Assembly: GCA_033064195.1 (NCBI GenBank)
Contig: JARBJD010000175.1
Span: 1-64,000 of the forward strand
DNA: 64,000 nt
Direction of reading: 5' to 3'
Source of the DNA: Blattamonas nauphoetae
Taxonomy: Eukaryota > Preaxostyla > Oxymonadida
Position numbers and translations under genes: made by a program. The notes under the pieces were generated by a model. It did no database searches and was not told where the DNA came from. It was given only the letters and a program-made list of their open reading frames with translations. Shown here piece by piece: positions 9,828-18,660 of the stretch. Numbering within the stretch: position 1 is the first letter of the stretch; every line of letters begins with the position of its first letter.

Positions 9828-11687
9828 ATGAACTCGCATTTATCACATCTGACAAACAAAAGAACTGGAGCATCATCATTGACTGGAAATACCACAGGAA
9901 GGATAGAATACACGAGAGATGACATGGGTCAAATTCAACAACAACTTCAGTCCGAACATCACATTAATTACCTCATGAATGATGGAGCTCACAGTACTTC
10001 TATTCAAGAATTGAAACCATCAGAGAATGCACGATTCTACACAGGACAAGAGATAATCATTCCGTTGACTGGTAATCAAGACATTTGTCAAATTGATGAT
10101 TCCTTCATTACGTTCACAATGACAGCAACATTGAAACTCAATAATTGGCAAACTACAGCTGGTAAAATTGGATCCTACATGAATGAGAGAATCTTCATCT
10201 TCGTTGGACTCAAGCATTCTGCATCAATCTTTCGTGACCTTACTGTTCTTCACAACAATCAGAGAATCATTAGCACAACAAACAATGATGTATCAATGGA
10301 ATCTCACATCTACAATATGATCAAACCGAAGAGTCAATTGGAGAATCGAAAACATTGTCACACACCTTGGCAGAATGCTTGGAATCATGATGAATCGGTT
10401 GCTGGAGTTTATATTCCACTTTCGGATTTCACAACGACGTCTGGAACAGGAGTGTTTCAAGACACAATCGATGTACCAATTCGTGTGTCAATCAATCTGG
10501 AAGATCTTCTCATTTTCTCAGGGATGACTGACTATCCAAAATGTCTCTTTGGTGATTTGAAATTAAGTGTACACATGAATGAGGATGCGTTTGTTTGTTG
10601 TTCTGTTAATCCTGAACTCACTTTGAAAGATACACTATCATCACTCGTAACTGGTACAGCTGCAGCACCAACTATTAAAGCAGCAATTCTCAATTGTCTT
10701 CAACATCGTCCGTATTTTCTGAACAATCTCAGAACCTCATGCACAAAGAACTTCGTTCAAATTGGTCAATCATTTCTCCAACCAACTGTCACAAAAGACA
10801 TTGTATGCTCAACAGCCAATGTCGTGACAACAGAACCAGAATTTGTGGATCAGTACATCTCATTGAACGTCACAAACTATCGAATTGATGATGTGTATTG
10901 CATGAGTGTTGGATACAAAATGAAAGATGGTGCGATAAAGAAACTCATAGAGATGTATCAGAATCGTCCTGGAACAATTCCAGCAGAAAAGATCTCATTC
11001 TATCCATTTCAGAAGGCACCAACGGCAACAGGAATTGATTGTACTCAGCAAATGGTAGTGGTGAATGCCAAGGATATCATGCTTCTCTTCCGTCATTACG
11101 ACAATGAAGTCACTTGCTTCCATAATCCAATGCAGAAGAACATCCAAGTGACTTTACAGAACAGGTATTCTCCAGAACAACCGACAACAACTATTGGAGC
11201 TCGCTTCTATCAGTTCGCATTATCGACTCTCAATCTCGATTCGTACCTAGCTGTTCCAGATGATTTGGAACGATCACTGACAGATTCTCTCGTTGAAGAG
11301 AAACTCACTGGTGATGAAACATATCCCAATGAAACAATGAAAAGAGTTCGTCCAGTTCATGACAATACTGACTTCCTTCTGTGCTTTCCAACTCAGAGAA
11401 GTGGATGTCCAACGAACTGCAATGATTCGATCAGTTCAAAAGGAAATACTGCTGTCACTTTGAGATCACATCCAATCTATCAGGGTAATCTTGACACATA
11501 CTATAATGTATACAACCCAAGTCAAAGTGGTGGTGATATGACAACATTTACACATCCTCCAGCACCGATTCTAGCCACAACTGCTACCACGTGGTGGGTC
11601 TTACGATACAGCAATGGCGAACCAAAAGTTGAGTACTATCCAAATCACACATTGAAAGCATTTCACAAAGATTTGGGAATCATGTAG
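9828..11687 (+). CDS. capsid-like protein 1, probable major capsid protein of the Polinton
   Basis: A 619-residue, beta-strand-rich protein of the length usual for double jelly-roll major capsid proteins of Polintons. The start at 9828 is chosen because the T-rich box (aatttttgatttttgttaa) ends there. It is clearly paralogous to the next gene. Both have G-[QD]-E-I-x-[IV]-P-L near residues 75-85, F-x-G-x-K-x-S followed by R-D near residue 125, E-S-x-[IL]-Y about 40 residues later, F-G-[DN]-L-[KR]-L in the middle, and P-I-L-A-x3-[AT]-T-[YW]-W at the C-terminus. No transmembrane segment is seen. The capsid assignment rests on size, composition and element context and needs a structure comparison. 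Confidence 0.65.
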   Translation: MNSHLSHLTNKRTGASSLTGNTTGRIEYTRDDMGQIQQQLQSEHHINYLMNDGAHSTSIQELKPSENARFYTGQEIIIPLTGNQDICQIDDSFITFTMTATLKLNNWQTTAGKIGSYMNERIFIFVGLKHSASIFRDLTVLHNNQRIISTTNNDVSMESHIYNMIKPKSQLENRKHCHTPWQNAWNHDESVAGVYIPLSDFTTTSGTGVFQDTIDVPIRVSINLEDLLIFSGMTDYPKCLFGDLKLSVHMNEDAFVCCSVNPELTLKDTLSSLVTGTAAAPTIKAAILNCLQHRPYFLNNLRTSCTKNFVQIGQSFLQPTVTKDIVCSTANVVTTEPEFVDQYISLNVTNYRIDDVYCMSVGYKMKDGAIKKLIEMYQNRPGTIPAEKISFYPFQKAPTATGIDCTQQMVVVNAKDIMLLFRHYDNEVTCFHNPMQKNIQVTLQNRYSPEQPTTTIGARFYQFALSTLNLDSYLAVPDDLERSLTDSLVEEKLTGDETYPNETMKRVRPVHDNTDFLLCFPTQRSGCPTNCNDSISSKGNTAVTLRSHPIYQGNLDTYYNVYNPSQSGGDMTTFTHPPAPILATTATTWWVLRYSNGEPKVEYYPNHTLKAFHKDLGIM

Positions 11688-11750
11688 AGACTCTCATCGA
11701 GGGTTCGAAGCCTCTGGCGAGACAAAACAGTAAAAGAAAATATTGATATT

Positions 11751-11771
11751 GTATTTTTTATTTTTCTATAA
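11751..11771 (+). promoter_or_regulatory. T-rich promoter-like box before capsid-like gene 2
   Basis: This box contains the same 20-mer as at 8591-8611 and ends one base before the ATG at 11772. Two exact copies 3.2 kb apart in different gene starts argue for selection and not merely base composition. Confidence 0.6.
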
Positions 11772-13490
11772 ATGAGAAGTTTCAGATCTAATCAATCAAA
11801 ACCAACATCGACATTAATTGAGCAAATTGAAGTGCAATCATATCTTCCAAAACAGTGGGATTCAGAACCTCATGTATATTCAATTCAGGAAGTGCATCCA
11901 ACAAATCCTCCCATGCCATGCAGAATTGGAGACGAGATTGAAGTTCCATTGTGCTATGACGGACATGATGTTACTGAGTTTGCGAAGAGTCATTTGCGTA
12001 TCGATCTCACGATTACTGTTCCATACAAAAAACCAACACAATGGGGGAGAAGTTTTGTATCTTTCTTCGGAATGTTCTACGGTTTCAAGTCATCATCAGA
12101 TGCAATTCGAGACATGAGATTGGTGGACAGTAAAGGAAACATTATTGACAACACACTTCAGAATAATCATGTTCACGAATCATTTCTGTATCACACTTTC
12201 AAGTCGTATGAGGAGAAAAACAACATGAAGCATTGTTACAGTCTATTTGAAAATGTTCAGAGAATGGATCCAAGTGTGTGTGGAGCATATTTAATCCCAA
12301 TGAGTGGTACAGAAACCTCATATCCGTTAACCATTCCTCTTGTAATACCATTTGTGAACCTCCTTCCACTGAGTACATTTGATCAGTATCCGAATTCAAT
12401 CTTTGGCAATTTACGGTTACGATTTCATTTGACAACTGATTCTCTTGTGTATTGTCCCATTCGAGCATCAACTGTCATTCAAAAAACACTTCAAGAAAAA
12501 TTGGATATCCCAACTTACGGGCAGGTTGATCATAATACTGAACGAGGTTATCTTCAGATGATGCATGATAGAGAATGGTCAACTTTAACTATGGAGTTTA
12601 CGCAAATTGGGAATCCAGTTCTACAATGTGAAAGACATAGAGGACCTACCACCTCCGAAGGAACAGCGTCTGTTGTTTCGCATTGGGATTGGTTAGAAAC
12701 TAAAGAGACAACTTCAACTGTCCTCTCCTCATCAGTGGATAAAGTCGCTTCAATTTGTTATGGATATCAAATTACTGACGCCACAAAGCAATCTCTCTTC
12801 AACACTTACTCAAAAACTGTGTATGTCATTAAAGCAGAAAGAATTGACACGCAATCATTTCAATCATCAGCAAATGCCATGGGAGTGAGATCAAACATCA
12901 GTATCAAACTCAACAATCTCATGAATCTTATGTGCTTATTCCCTGAAAGACCAAACGAGTGTACAGTCTTTCGCAATCCTCAATATGTTGGTCAATTCGA
13001 AATGCTTGGATCCAACTTTCCCAATTTCCCAATGTCAACCATCTCACCAGAGTTCTATCAAATGATGATGGTGAACGGTGATTTCATTGGTTGTTCTGCA
13101 ACAGAAGAGTTTGAGAATTCCATTTGTGAACCTCGAATGTGGGAAAGAAGGTTTTCGACTTCCATAGCACGGTACAAGAAAATAAAACCATTCACAGATG
13201 CAACTTGTTTCACTTTTATGGTTCCAACAGATCGAAGTGAAATTGCTGGTGGTGAAGAAGGTATTTCAACAGCAGAATCAGTCAACATTGTCTTCAGAGG
13301 AACACCGATCAATCAGGGTGAACTCGATCCATATTTCACGTCAACTCCGGAAGGTCCTCCTCCACCAATTCTCGCACTACATCAAGCGACATACTGGCTG
13401 TTCTGGATTGAGAATGGACAACCACGAGTGCGATATGTCATTGATCGTCGACTCCAAGAAGCGTATGAAGAAGTGAAGAGAGGATATTAA
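11772..13490 (+). CDS. capsid-like protein 2, paralogue of the preceding gene
   Basis: A 572-residue protein that follows its paralogue after 84 bp. Shared landmarks are I-G-D-E-I-E-V-P-L, F-Y-G-F-K-S-S with R-D-M-R-L, E-S-F-L-Y-H, F-G-N-L-R-L-R-F, and the closing P-P-I-L-A with a Y-W-L-F-W strand. The two proteins are only distantly alike outside these blocks, so the duplication is old or the genes have specialised. One may form hexons and the other a vertex or minor shell protein; which is which cannot be told from sequence. It looks whole. Confidence 0.65.
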   Translation: MRSFRSNQSKPTSTLIEQIEVQSYLPKQWDSEPHVYSIQEVHPTNPPMPCRIGDEIEVPLCYDGHDVTEFAKSHLRIDLTITVPYKKPTQWGRSFVSFFGMFYGFKSSSDAIRDMRLVDSKGNIIDNTLQNNHVHESFLYHTFKSYEEKNNMKHCYSLFENVQRMDPSVCGAYLIPMSGTETSYPLTIPLVIPFVNLLPLSTFDQYPNSIFGNLRLRFHLTTDSLVYCPIRASTVIQKTLQEKLDIPTYGQVDHNTERGYLQMMHDREWSTLTMEFTQIGNPVLQCERHRGPTTSEGTASVVSHWDWLETKETTSTVLSSSVDKVASICYGYQITDATKQSLFNTYSKTVYVIKAERIDTQSFQSSANAMGVRSNISIKLNNLMNLMCLFPERPNECTVFRNPQYVGQFEMLGSNFPNFPMSTISPEFYQMMMVNGDFIGCSATEEFENSICEPRMWERRFSTSIARYKKIKPFTDATCFTFMVPTDRSEIAGGEEGISTAESVNIVFRGTPINQGELDPYFTSTPEGPPPPILALHQATYWLFWIENGQPRVRYVIDRRLQEAYEEVKRGY

Positions 13491-13521
13491 ATTGAATATT
13501 TTATTTTTGTAGAAATCACAA

Positions 13522-13932
13522 ATGGTGAAGCGTTACTTCTCAATTCAGAATTCTCACACTGCTCAACTCCCTCCTGATTTTACCAATTCCAGAAATCAAA
13601 AATATGTTCACTTCCTCGACTGTAAACTCATTCATGTGAAGGAAGAAATTAATGGTAACTCAACTGTCATTTCAAAAGATATTCCACAGCACATTACACT
13701 CCATGGTGATTGGATCCAGACTGACGCATTCAATGACTCGTTTGTTGCTTTCTGCAATGAACAGATTGCGAAGCGAAAGAAGTGGGAATTAAGCACTCGA
13801 CAATCAATGGTGAAGATCTGGTTCAAAGACAGTTCTGGTGAATCAATTGAGATGGAAACATCGGAAACAATCAATGGAAAAATAATCAAAGAGTATTATG
13901 AATTTCTGGTTGATCTCATGTTGGAGTATTAA
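13522..13932 (+). CDS. small Polinton protein of unknown function
   Basis: A 136-residue protein of mixed charge with no recognised motif. Its likely fold is alpha/beta. It follows capsid-like gene 2 by 31 bp with the T-rich box (atattttatttttgtag) in the gap, and it converges with the S74 gene on the other strand with a 12-bp gap. A virion or assembly role is suggested only by place. Confidence 0.55.
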   Translation: MVKRYFSIQNSHTAQLPPDFTNSRNQKYVHFLDCKLIHVKEEINGNSTVISKDIPQHITLHGDWIQTDAFNDSFVAFCNEQIAKRKKWELSTRQSMVKIWFKDSSGESIEMETSETINGKIIKEYYEFLVDLMLEY

Positions 13933-13944
13933 TGCTTCGCATTT

Positions 13945-14844
13945 CTATGATGACGGAGTCATGGTACTAGTCATTGTGTCGATCAGTGAATTATATTTTT
14001 GTATCAGTTCATTGATGATTGTCTGTTGTTGTCCGACAATGTTCCTCAGTTCCTGTATGGCTTTGATACAGAAGCAAGAGAGTTCTGCATAATCAACTTG
14101 AAGACAATCTGGATTGGAATCATGCACGACTTCAGGGAATATTTCTTGGATCTGTTGAGCAATCACTCCTATGTGTTTCTTCTCACTTTCCTTCTTCAAG
14201 CATTCACATTTCTCTTTACAGTTCTTCAAGTGTTCTTCATCCGTCTCATTTTCAATTTGTTTTGTCACTTTGTTGATCTTCGAGTCGAATGTGTTGAATT
14301 GGTAGCGAACAATTTCGACTTTATTCAATTGTTCAAGAACATTGGGGTATGGTTCAATATTTCTTTTGACTCTTCTGTCTGACAGTTGAGAAAAACTTCC
14401 TGTTGTGGAGATTGAAAAAACTCCTGAACCCGTGTCCTCATCGTAGTAATATAAAGCTGGTGAGTCACATGGTGACCACAAAATGATACCATCACCATTG
14501 AACTGAATTCCTGAGGTTTCTGAAATCGATTGTGAAATTGAAATGCCAGACTTAAATGTTGAAGCCGGATATGTTCCAGGATACTTCGGAAGTGATCCTT
14601 CTGAGATATTCCACTTCGCTCCATTCACATTGATCAATCCTCCAATTTCTGGTGTCGTGATCGATCCATTTGTGCTGACTACTTTTTGGATTGAAGAGAT
14701 CGCTGTCTTGTGTGCTTCTGTTGTCTTCTGAAGTGAATCAATCACTGCCGAATTCTCGTTGGTTGTTGAGAGATTATGATCAATCATTTTCTCAATCATT
14801 TGTGAATTGTATTTTTGTCGATTCATTTTTGTTTGCTCTTTCAT
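13945..14844 (-). CDS. fibre-like protein with peptidase S74 intramolecular chaperone tail
   Basis: A 299-residue protein. The last 130 residues match the S74 intramolecular chaperone that trimerises and cuts itself off tail fibres and some eukaryotic membrane factors. Landmarks are SDRRVKRNI, then [KH]-I-G-V-I-A-Q-Q-I-Q-E-I-F-P-E-V-V, then V-D-Y-A-E-L and a closing coiled coil. The N-terminal 60 residues have coiled-coil spacing and the middle is glycine- and serine-rich beta. The protein would form a trimeric spike. I chose the start at 14844 because tttttttattttca lies directly before it on the minus strand; 14826 is the next ATG. It looks whole. Confidence 0.85.
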   Translation of the reverse strand: MKEQTKMNRQKYNSQMIEKMIDHNLSTTNENSAVIDSLQKTTEAHKTAISSIQKVVSTNGSITTPEIGGLINVNGAKWNISEGSLPKYPGTYPASTFKSGISISQSISETSGIQFNGDGIILWSPCDSPALYYYDEDTGSGVFSISTTGSFSQLSDRRVKRNIEPYPNVLEQLNKVEIVRYQFNTFDSKINKVTKQIENETDEEHLKNCKEKCECLKKESEKKHIGVIAQQIQEIFPEVVHDSNPDCLQVDYAELSCFCIKAIQELRNIVGQQQTIINELIQKYNSLIDTMTSTMTPSS

Positions 14845-15004
14845 TGAAAATAAAAAATGACATTCCCTCATGAACATACGTCACCGGCACAGTATTTCTG
14901 ACATACTCAGAGACTAGCGAACAGTTCTCTTCTCTCATTGATTCAATTAATGCTTGTTCTGAACATACTCGACGTCTTTCCTTGTACATCGCTGTTGGAT
15001 TCAT
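14792..15004 (-). CDS. short Polinton protein, single repeat unit related to 16713-17306
   Basis: A 70-residue protein starting at the ATG at 15004, which has the T-rich box (tttttgattttttt, then gtatta) before it. Residues of about 10-50 (E-N-C-S-L-V-S-E-Y, P-V-T-Y-V-H-E-G) align with a unit of the longer protein at 16713-17306 (E-N-C-E-L-I-S-E-Y, P-A-T-Y-R-H-E-G). Its 3' part overlaps the start of the S74 gene in another frame. It may be a shortened copy of the longer gene. Function is unknown. Confidence 0.45.
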   Translation of the reverse strand: MNPTAMYKERRRVCSEQALIESMREENCSLVSEYVRNTVPVTYVHEGMSFFIFNERANKNESTKIQFTND

Positions 15005-16712
15005 TTAATACAAACTAAAAAAATCAAAAATGAAAATTCTTTCGTTGTTTTCTCAGTTTTGGATTTTTCACTGGAATCGAGGATCAATGGGTTCGATCAC
15101 TCAATTCTCAAGAGTGCTTGTTTCGTTCTGATTTGTCGCGTTTCTGATTCTTCTGGTGCTCAGGATCATCATGGTATGCTTCGTTTTTTGGATTTTCCGA
15201 ACTTTTGCAGAGATATTCGAGGTTTCAGGATCGTCATCAGATCTCGGTACATTTACGTAAAAACGAGTATGCCACTCTCCTTTTCTTCTTTTTTCAGCTC
15301 TGTTTCACTCGGTTTTGATAAAACTTTCACTTCATTTTCACTCGTTGTGTTTTCATTTTTGGCCTCACTTCCGTCTTCATTTTCTCGTTGTTTATTGTTT
15401 GTAACCACTTCATTCATGTTTCTTTCGACTAAACTTTTTCTCTAATACAACACACTAATTTCCGTTAAGTGAAGATTCCGGACTTTTACCGAGATCTCAC
15501 TTTCAACGGCTCACTTCACATCTCGGAATTTTTCCGTAATCTTCATCATTTCATGAACATTTTTGAATCATTTTTGTTGTTTTTAAGCAAAAAAAGATCA
15601 AACACAAGCGATATTTTCACTATTGGCGTCACATTTCACACCGTTTTTGACGTTCGTCAATTTCCCTCTCAGTTTCATACTTGCCCGTTTTGTTCATGTT
15701 TCATTCGCTTTCTTTTACTCTGTTTTTGTGAAAAAGTTGATGAAAAGTTGACTAAAATGATGTGCTAGTGAAGTGAGAACGGCCCACAAAATGGAAGTGA
15801 TATGAGCAAAATGAAGAGGAATGATGAACTAATTCGAGGTGAAATGGGGAGAGAAAGTGATGAAATGAAAGGGACTACAGTCGGTTTTGAAGTGACAAAA
15901 ACGGTCAAAAGTTGTGAAGTGAAAACATGAAAAAGTGACTTTATGAGAGAACTATCCGACAAAATCTCCTCAAAATTTGAGCACACCTCACTCATACCGT
16001 GAGAAAGAAGGATTTGCAGTGAAAATCGGATCCAAAAATCTATAGTGTCAAAATGTTGGTGCAAGTGTGTCGTCACAAGTGTGATCGAAAAACCGACCCT
16101 CCAGAGAGAACTATAGGTGATGTACAACCAGAATTCTCAAAAAAGCGTCGCTTGAGTGCAATAACGGAGTAAATGAAGTGAAAGTAGTGAAATGTGAAAA
16201 TTCATAAAAAAGTGTCCGAATGTAGAGGTGTCAAAAGTTTTCAGAGATGAATGACACAAAAAGACGCCAACAAGCGTTTTCACACCCAAAAACACCATTA
16301 GACGACGAGAAGTGATCAAAAGGACATAGTCCCGAACGTCCATACCTTTTCTAAAAAAATCTCAAAAAACGCGAAAAAACCTCAATGGGTCGGATCAAAC
16401 TTTTTTTTCAAAAGTGCTTTTTTCCTAAAATGTCACCTATCAACATCAATTTCGTAATTTTAGAACGTGTTTGAACACAATTTGAGACATAAAGGTGTTC
16501 ATAGTGGCGAAATCTGAACATCGACTTTTTCGTCACTTTTTGGACCTAAGTTCGGTACACAGTTCGACGAATTCCCAACCGATTTTCATCGGGATTGTCT
16601 TGGTCGAGGACCGACAGTGTCCCCGAGATTTTAGAATTTTTTGCAGAATTTTTCGAAATGGTTCTCACATTGGTTTCAACTGATTTGTGGTAAAAATAGA
16701 TTTTCAGTATTT
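15005..16712. other. gene-poor, repetitive right arm of the Polinton
   Basis: About 1.7 kb with no supported gene. The first half is rich in TTTTCAC/TTCACTTT words and the second half in the complementary GTGAAA/GAAGTGA words. The two halves are therefore roughly complementary in composition and could fold back on each other. No exact long inverted repeat was found by eye. It may be a replication or packaging region, or simply decayed sequence. Confidence 0.4.
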
Positions 16713-17306
16713 TCATGACCTATCATGGTACTTTCTCAAGTGAGGACGGTCTCCAAAATACAACCAATTATCCAAGCGAACGTAATACTCGTTCTTTGTT
16801 CGTAAATCGCGATATTTGAATGGCTCAAGTACCTTTGTGTATGTTCCAATGAGTTCACAATTCTCTTTTTTCAGTTCATTTTCAACAAACGATTGTGTGT
16901 ATCGTTTTCGTTTGTTCTGATGAGTTCTGAATCCTTTCATCCATTTTGATGGGATCACTATCCATTCAATTCCTTCATGTCGATATGTTGCTGGGGTACT
17001 TGAATGAGTGTATTCAGAAATGAGTTCACAATTCTCATTTTTCATTGATTCAATAAGCTTCTCTTTTGTACAACGATTTGCTGGTCGAAGATATTTCTGG
17101 CGATTCAGATGTGGTCTGTATCCTTTGACGAAACTATTGACGTACACTTGATAAGTTTCATCTGGTTTCTCTTCGAGATAGTATTCGAAAGTGCTTCCTG
17201 TGAGATATGTTGTTCCTTGTCGATTGAGAGTTGGAGGTGATTTCATTTTCAAATCTTCTTTGTCCAAAATTTCCAGTAGTTGTGTTGGTGTCAAGACGCT
17301 GCTCAT
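16713..17306 (-). CDS. Polinton protein with three tandem repeat units
   Basis: A 197-residue protein, start chosen at the ATG at 17306 behind a T-rich box and gtataaa on the minus strand. Three units end alike: G-Y-R-P-H-L-N-R-Q-K, then G-F-R-T-H-Q-N-K-R-K, then G-D-R-P-H-L-R-K. Units two and three also share E-N-C-E-L-I-[SG]-x-Y followed by a strand containing P-x-x-Y-R. This resembles the short repeat seen in phage and giant-virus proteins associated with homing or DNA binding, but without the zinc ligands, so the relation is tentative. It lies near the right end of the element. Confidence 0.55.
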   Translation of the reverse strand: MSSVLTPTQLLEILDKEDLKMKSPPTLNRQGTTYLTGSTFEYYLEEKPDETYQVYVNSFVKGYRPHLNRQKYLRPANRCTKEKLIESMKNENCELISEYTHSSTPATYRHEGIEWIVIPSKWMKGFRTHQNKRKRYTQSFVENELKKENCELIGTYTKVLEPFKYRDLRTKNEYYVRLDNWLYFGDRPHLRKYHDRS

Positions 17307-17611
17307 TTTATACAAATTAAAAAATTGAATAAAAAAAGAAATCGACGTTGTTTTCTAAAAGTACTCAAAATTTGCTTCAAAAAAGACACTTTTCAAGAGG
17401 TCCGTTTTTCGCCTTTATTTTTGAATTTACGGCCAAATATTGACTACTCTGAAATGTCAATATTTTCAGTAGTAAGTGAGATGGAAATTAGAATGAGTCA
17501 TATTAAAAAAAATCAATTGGCTCTGAGATTCAAAATGATTTCTCGTTCCAATTCTCCTAGGAGTATCACCTATGCCAGTTTGGTTCCCATTTCGCTTATA
17601 CCACTACTTGT

Positions 17612-18660
17612 TCAGATGGCCAATATTGGGAAAATATAAAATACCTCCCTGGATGGCGGGGATATGCGATGAGTGAGATGTGTAGGCGCCCACATCGGGG
17701 TTACCCATTGCTTTTTTGGCTGACTGTTCGAACTCAGAATTGTCGAAGTGGCCGTCCTCAGATTCAGTGTCTTCAAAATGGGGGTAAGAGGAGGAGGAGG
17801 CGAGTCGTTAACTTGCGTGGTTGCTTGTTTACTTGCCTTTTTAATGAGTAGGTTGATGTCGTTGACGTTGGTCACTTCCTTAGACCCTGTAAAGAGCGAA
17901 AAGAAAGGAATTATGACAGTAGTATTCGATCCTCTTGTGAGAGTAACTGTTACTTTCACGCTGTTCGGTAATGGCCATTCATGCACTCGCCGAAGCGCAA
18001 ATCAACCTTGAATCGCGTTGTTGAATCTGTTTGACGAGAATTTTTAGAACCAAAGGTGTTCATGCACCCACTTCGCCAAAACATCTATAGGATTGCTGGA
18101 TTTTGGATTGCCCCTTGTGTATATGGATAATTGTCCGATGATCGAACCGTTCAGAGTTCTTTTCGATTTTATACTCCTTCTCAAAGGTTGCTGTGGTGGA
18201 ATATGAATCTCGGGCCTCCAACTTGACAGAATTTGAAACATAAAGCCACATATTAAAAATTATCGTCACGGAGGAGATGGAGGACTCATGTCACAACAGC
18301 AAGGAAGGCAACGAGTGAGGATGGCCTGTTCCTTCGATTCCTCACCACTCACCAGTCCTGCCCCTGACAAATGAGTAACTGCTTCTTTGTCGATCCAGTC
18401 CTGTGAATTGTGGTGGAAAAGACTTTTTGTCTCTCGCCTTGCCTGTTCTGCCCGTTTACGTCTTCTGAAGGTCATCGGAATGCTGTTCTGTCATCATTTG
18501 TACATCCCACTGAAGATATGTTGCGTTTGGGACGCGAATGTTCATTGAATTGCCGATTCAGGTATTCCAATCCTCAATGGGTCGATCAAGATCTGATATG
18601 TTTTCGTCGAGTATTCCTGCATCCTTTCCCGTTTTTACACTCAAAAAGTGATGAAAGAGA
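17612..18660 (-). other. unrecognised, probably decayed coding sequence next to the Polinton edge
   Basis: Coding-like but fragmented minus-strand sequence. An open stretch at 17612-17986 contains V-K-V-T-V-T-L-T-R-G-S-N-T-T, a lysine/asparagine-rich helix and a proline run. Another at 18060-18269 contains T-T-A-T-F-E-K-E-Y-K-I-E-K-N. They are in different frames with a stretch between them that could be a short intron. A third piece lies at 18266-18475. I recognise no family. It may be a host gene cut by the Polinton insertion near 17.64 kb. Confidence 0.3.

Larger units (their letters stand above)
1..17640. mobile_element. Polinton/Maverick element (left end outside window, right end approximate)
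   Basis: The element is recognised from its gene set: family-B DNA polymerase, retroviral-type integrase, FtsK/HerA-like packaging ATPase and capsid-size proteins, together with a fibre-like S74 protein. It is a self-synthesising element that replicates with its own protein-primed type polymerase and can encode a virion. Gene order is polB, integrase, a small coiled protein, ATPase (minus), unknowns, two capsid paralogues, a small protein, S74 protein (minus), then two minus-strand repeat-domain genes. The polymerase is broken (about four breaks); the other genes look open. Most genes share a T-rich box just before the ATG. No terminal inverted repeat can be shown because the left end is missing. 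The right edge is placed where element-style sequence stops, around 17.3-17.7 kb. The intact genes suggest a fairly recent insertion. Confidence 0.85.
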
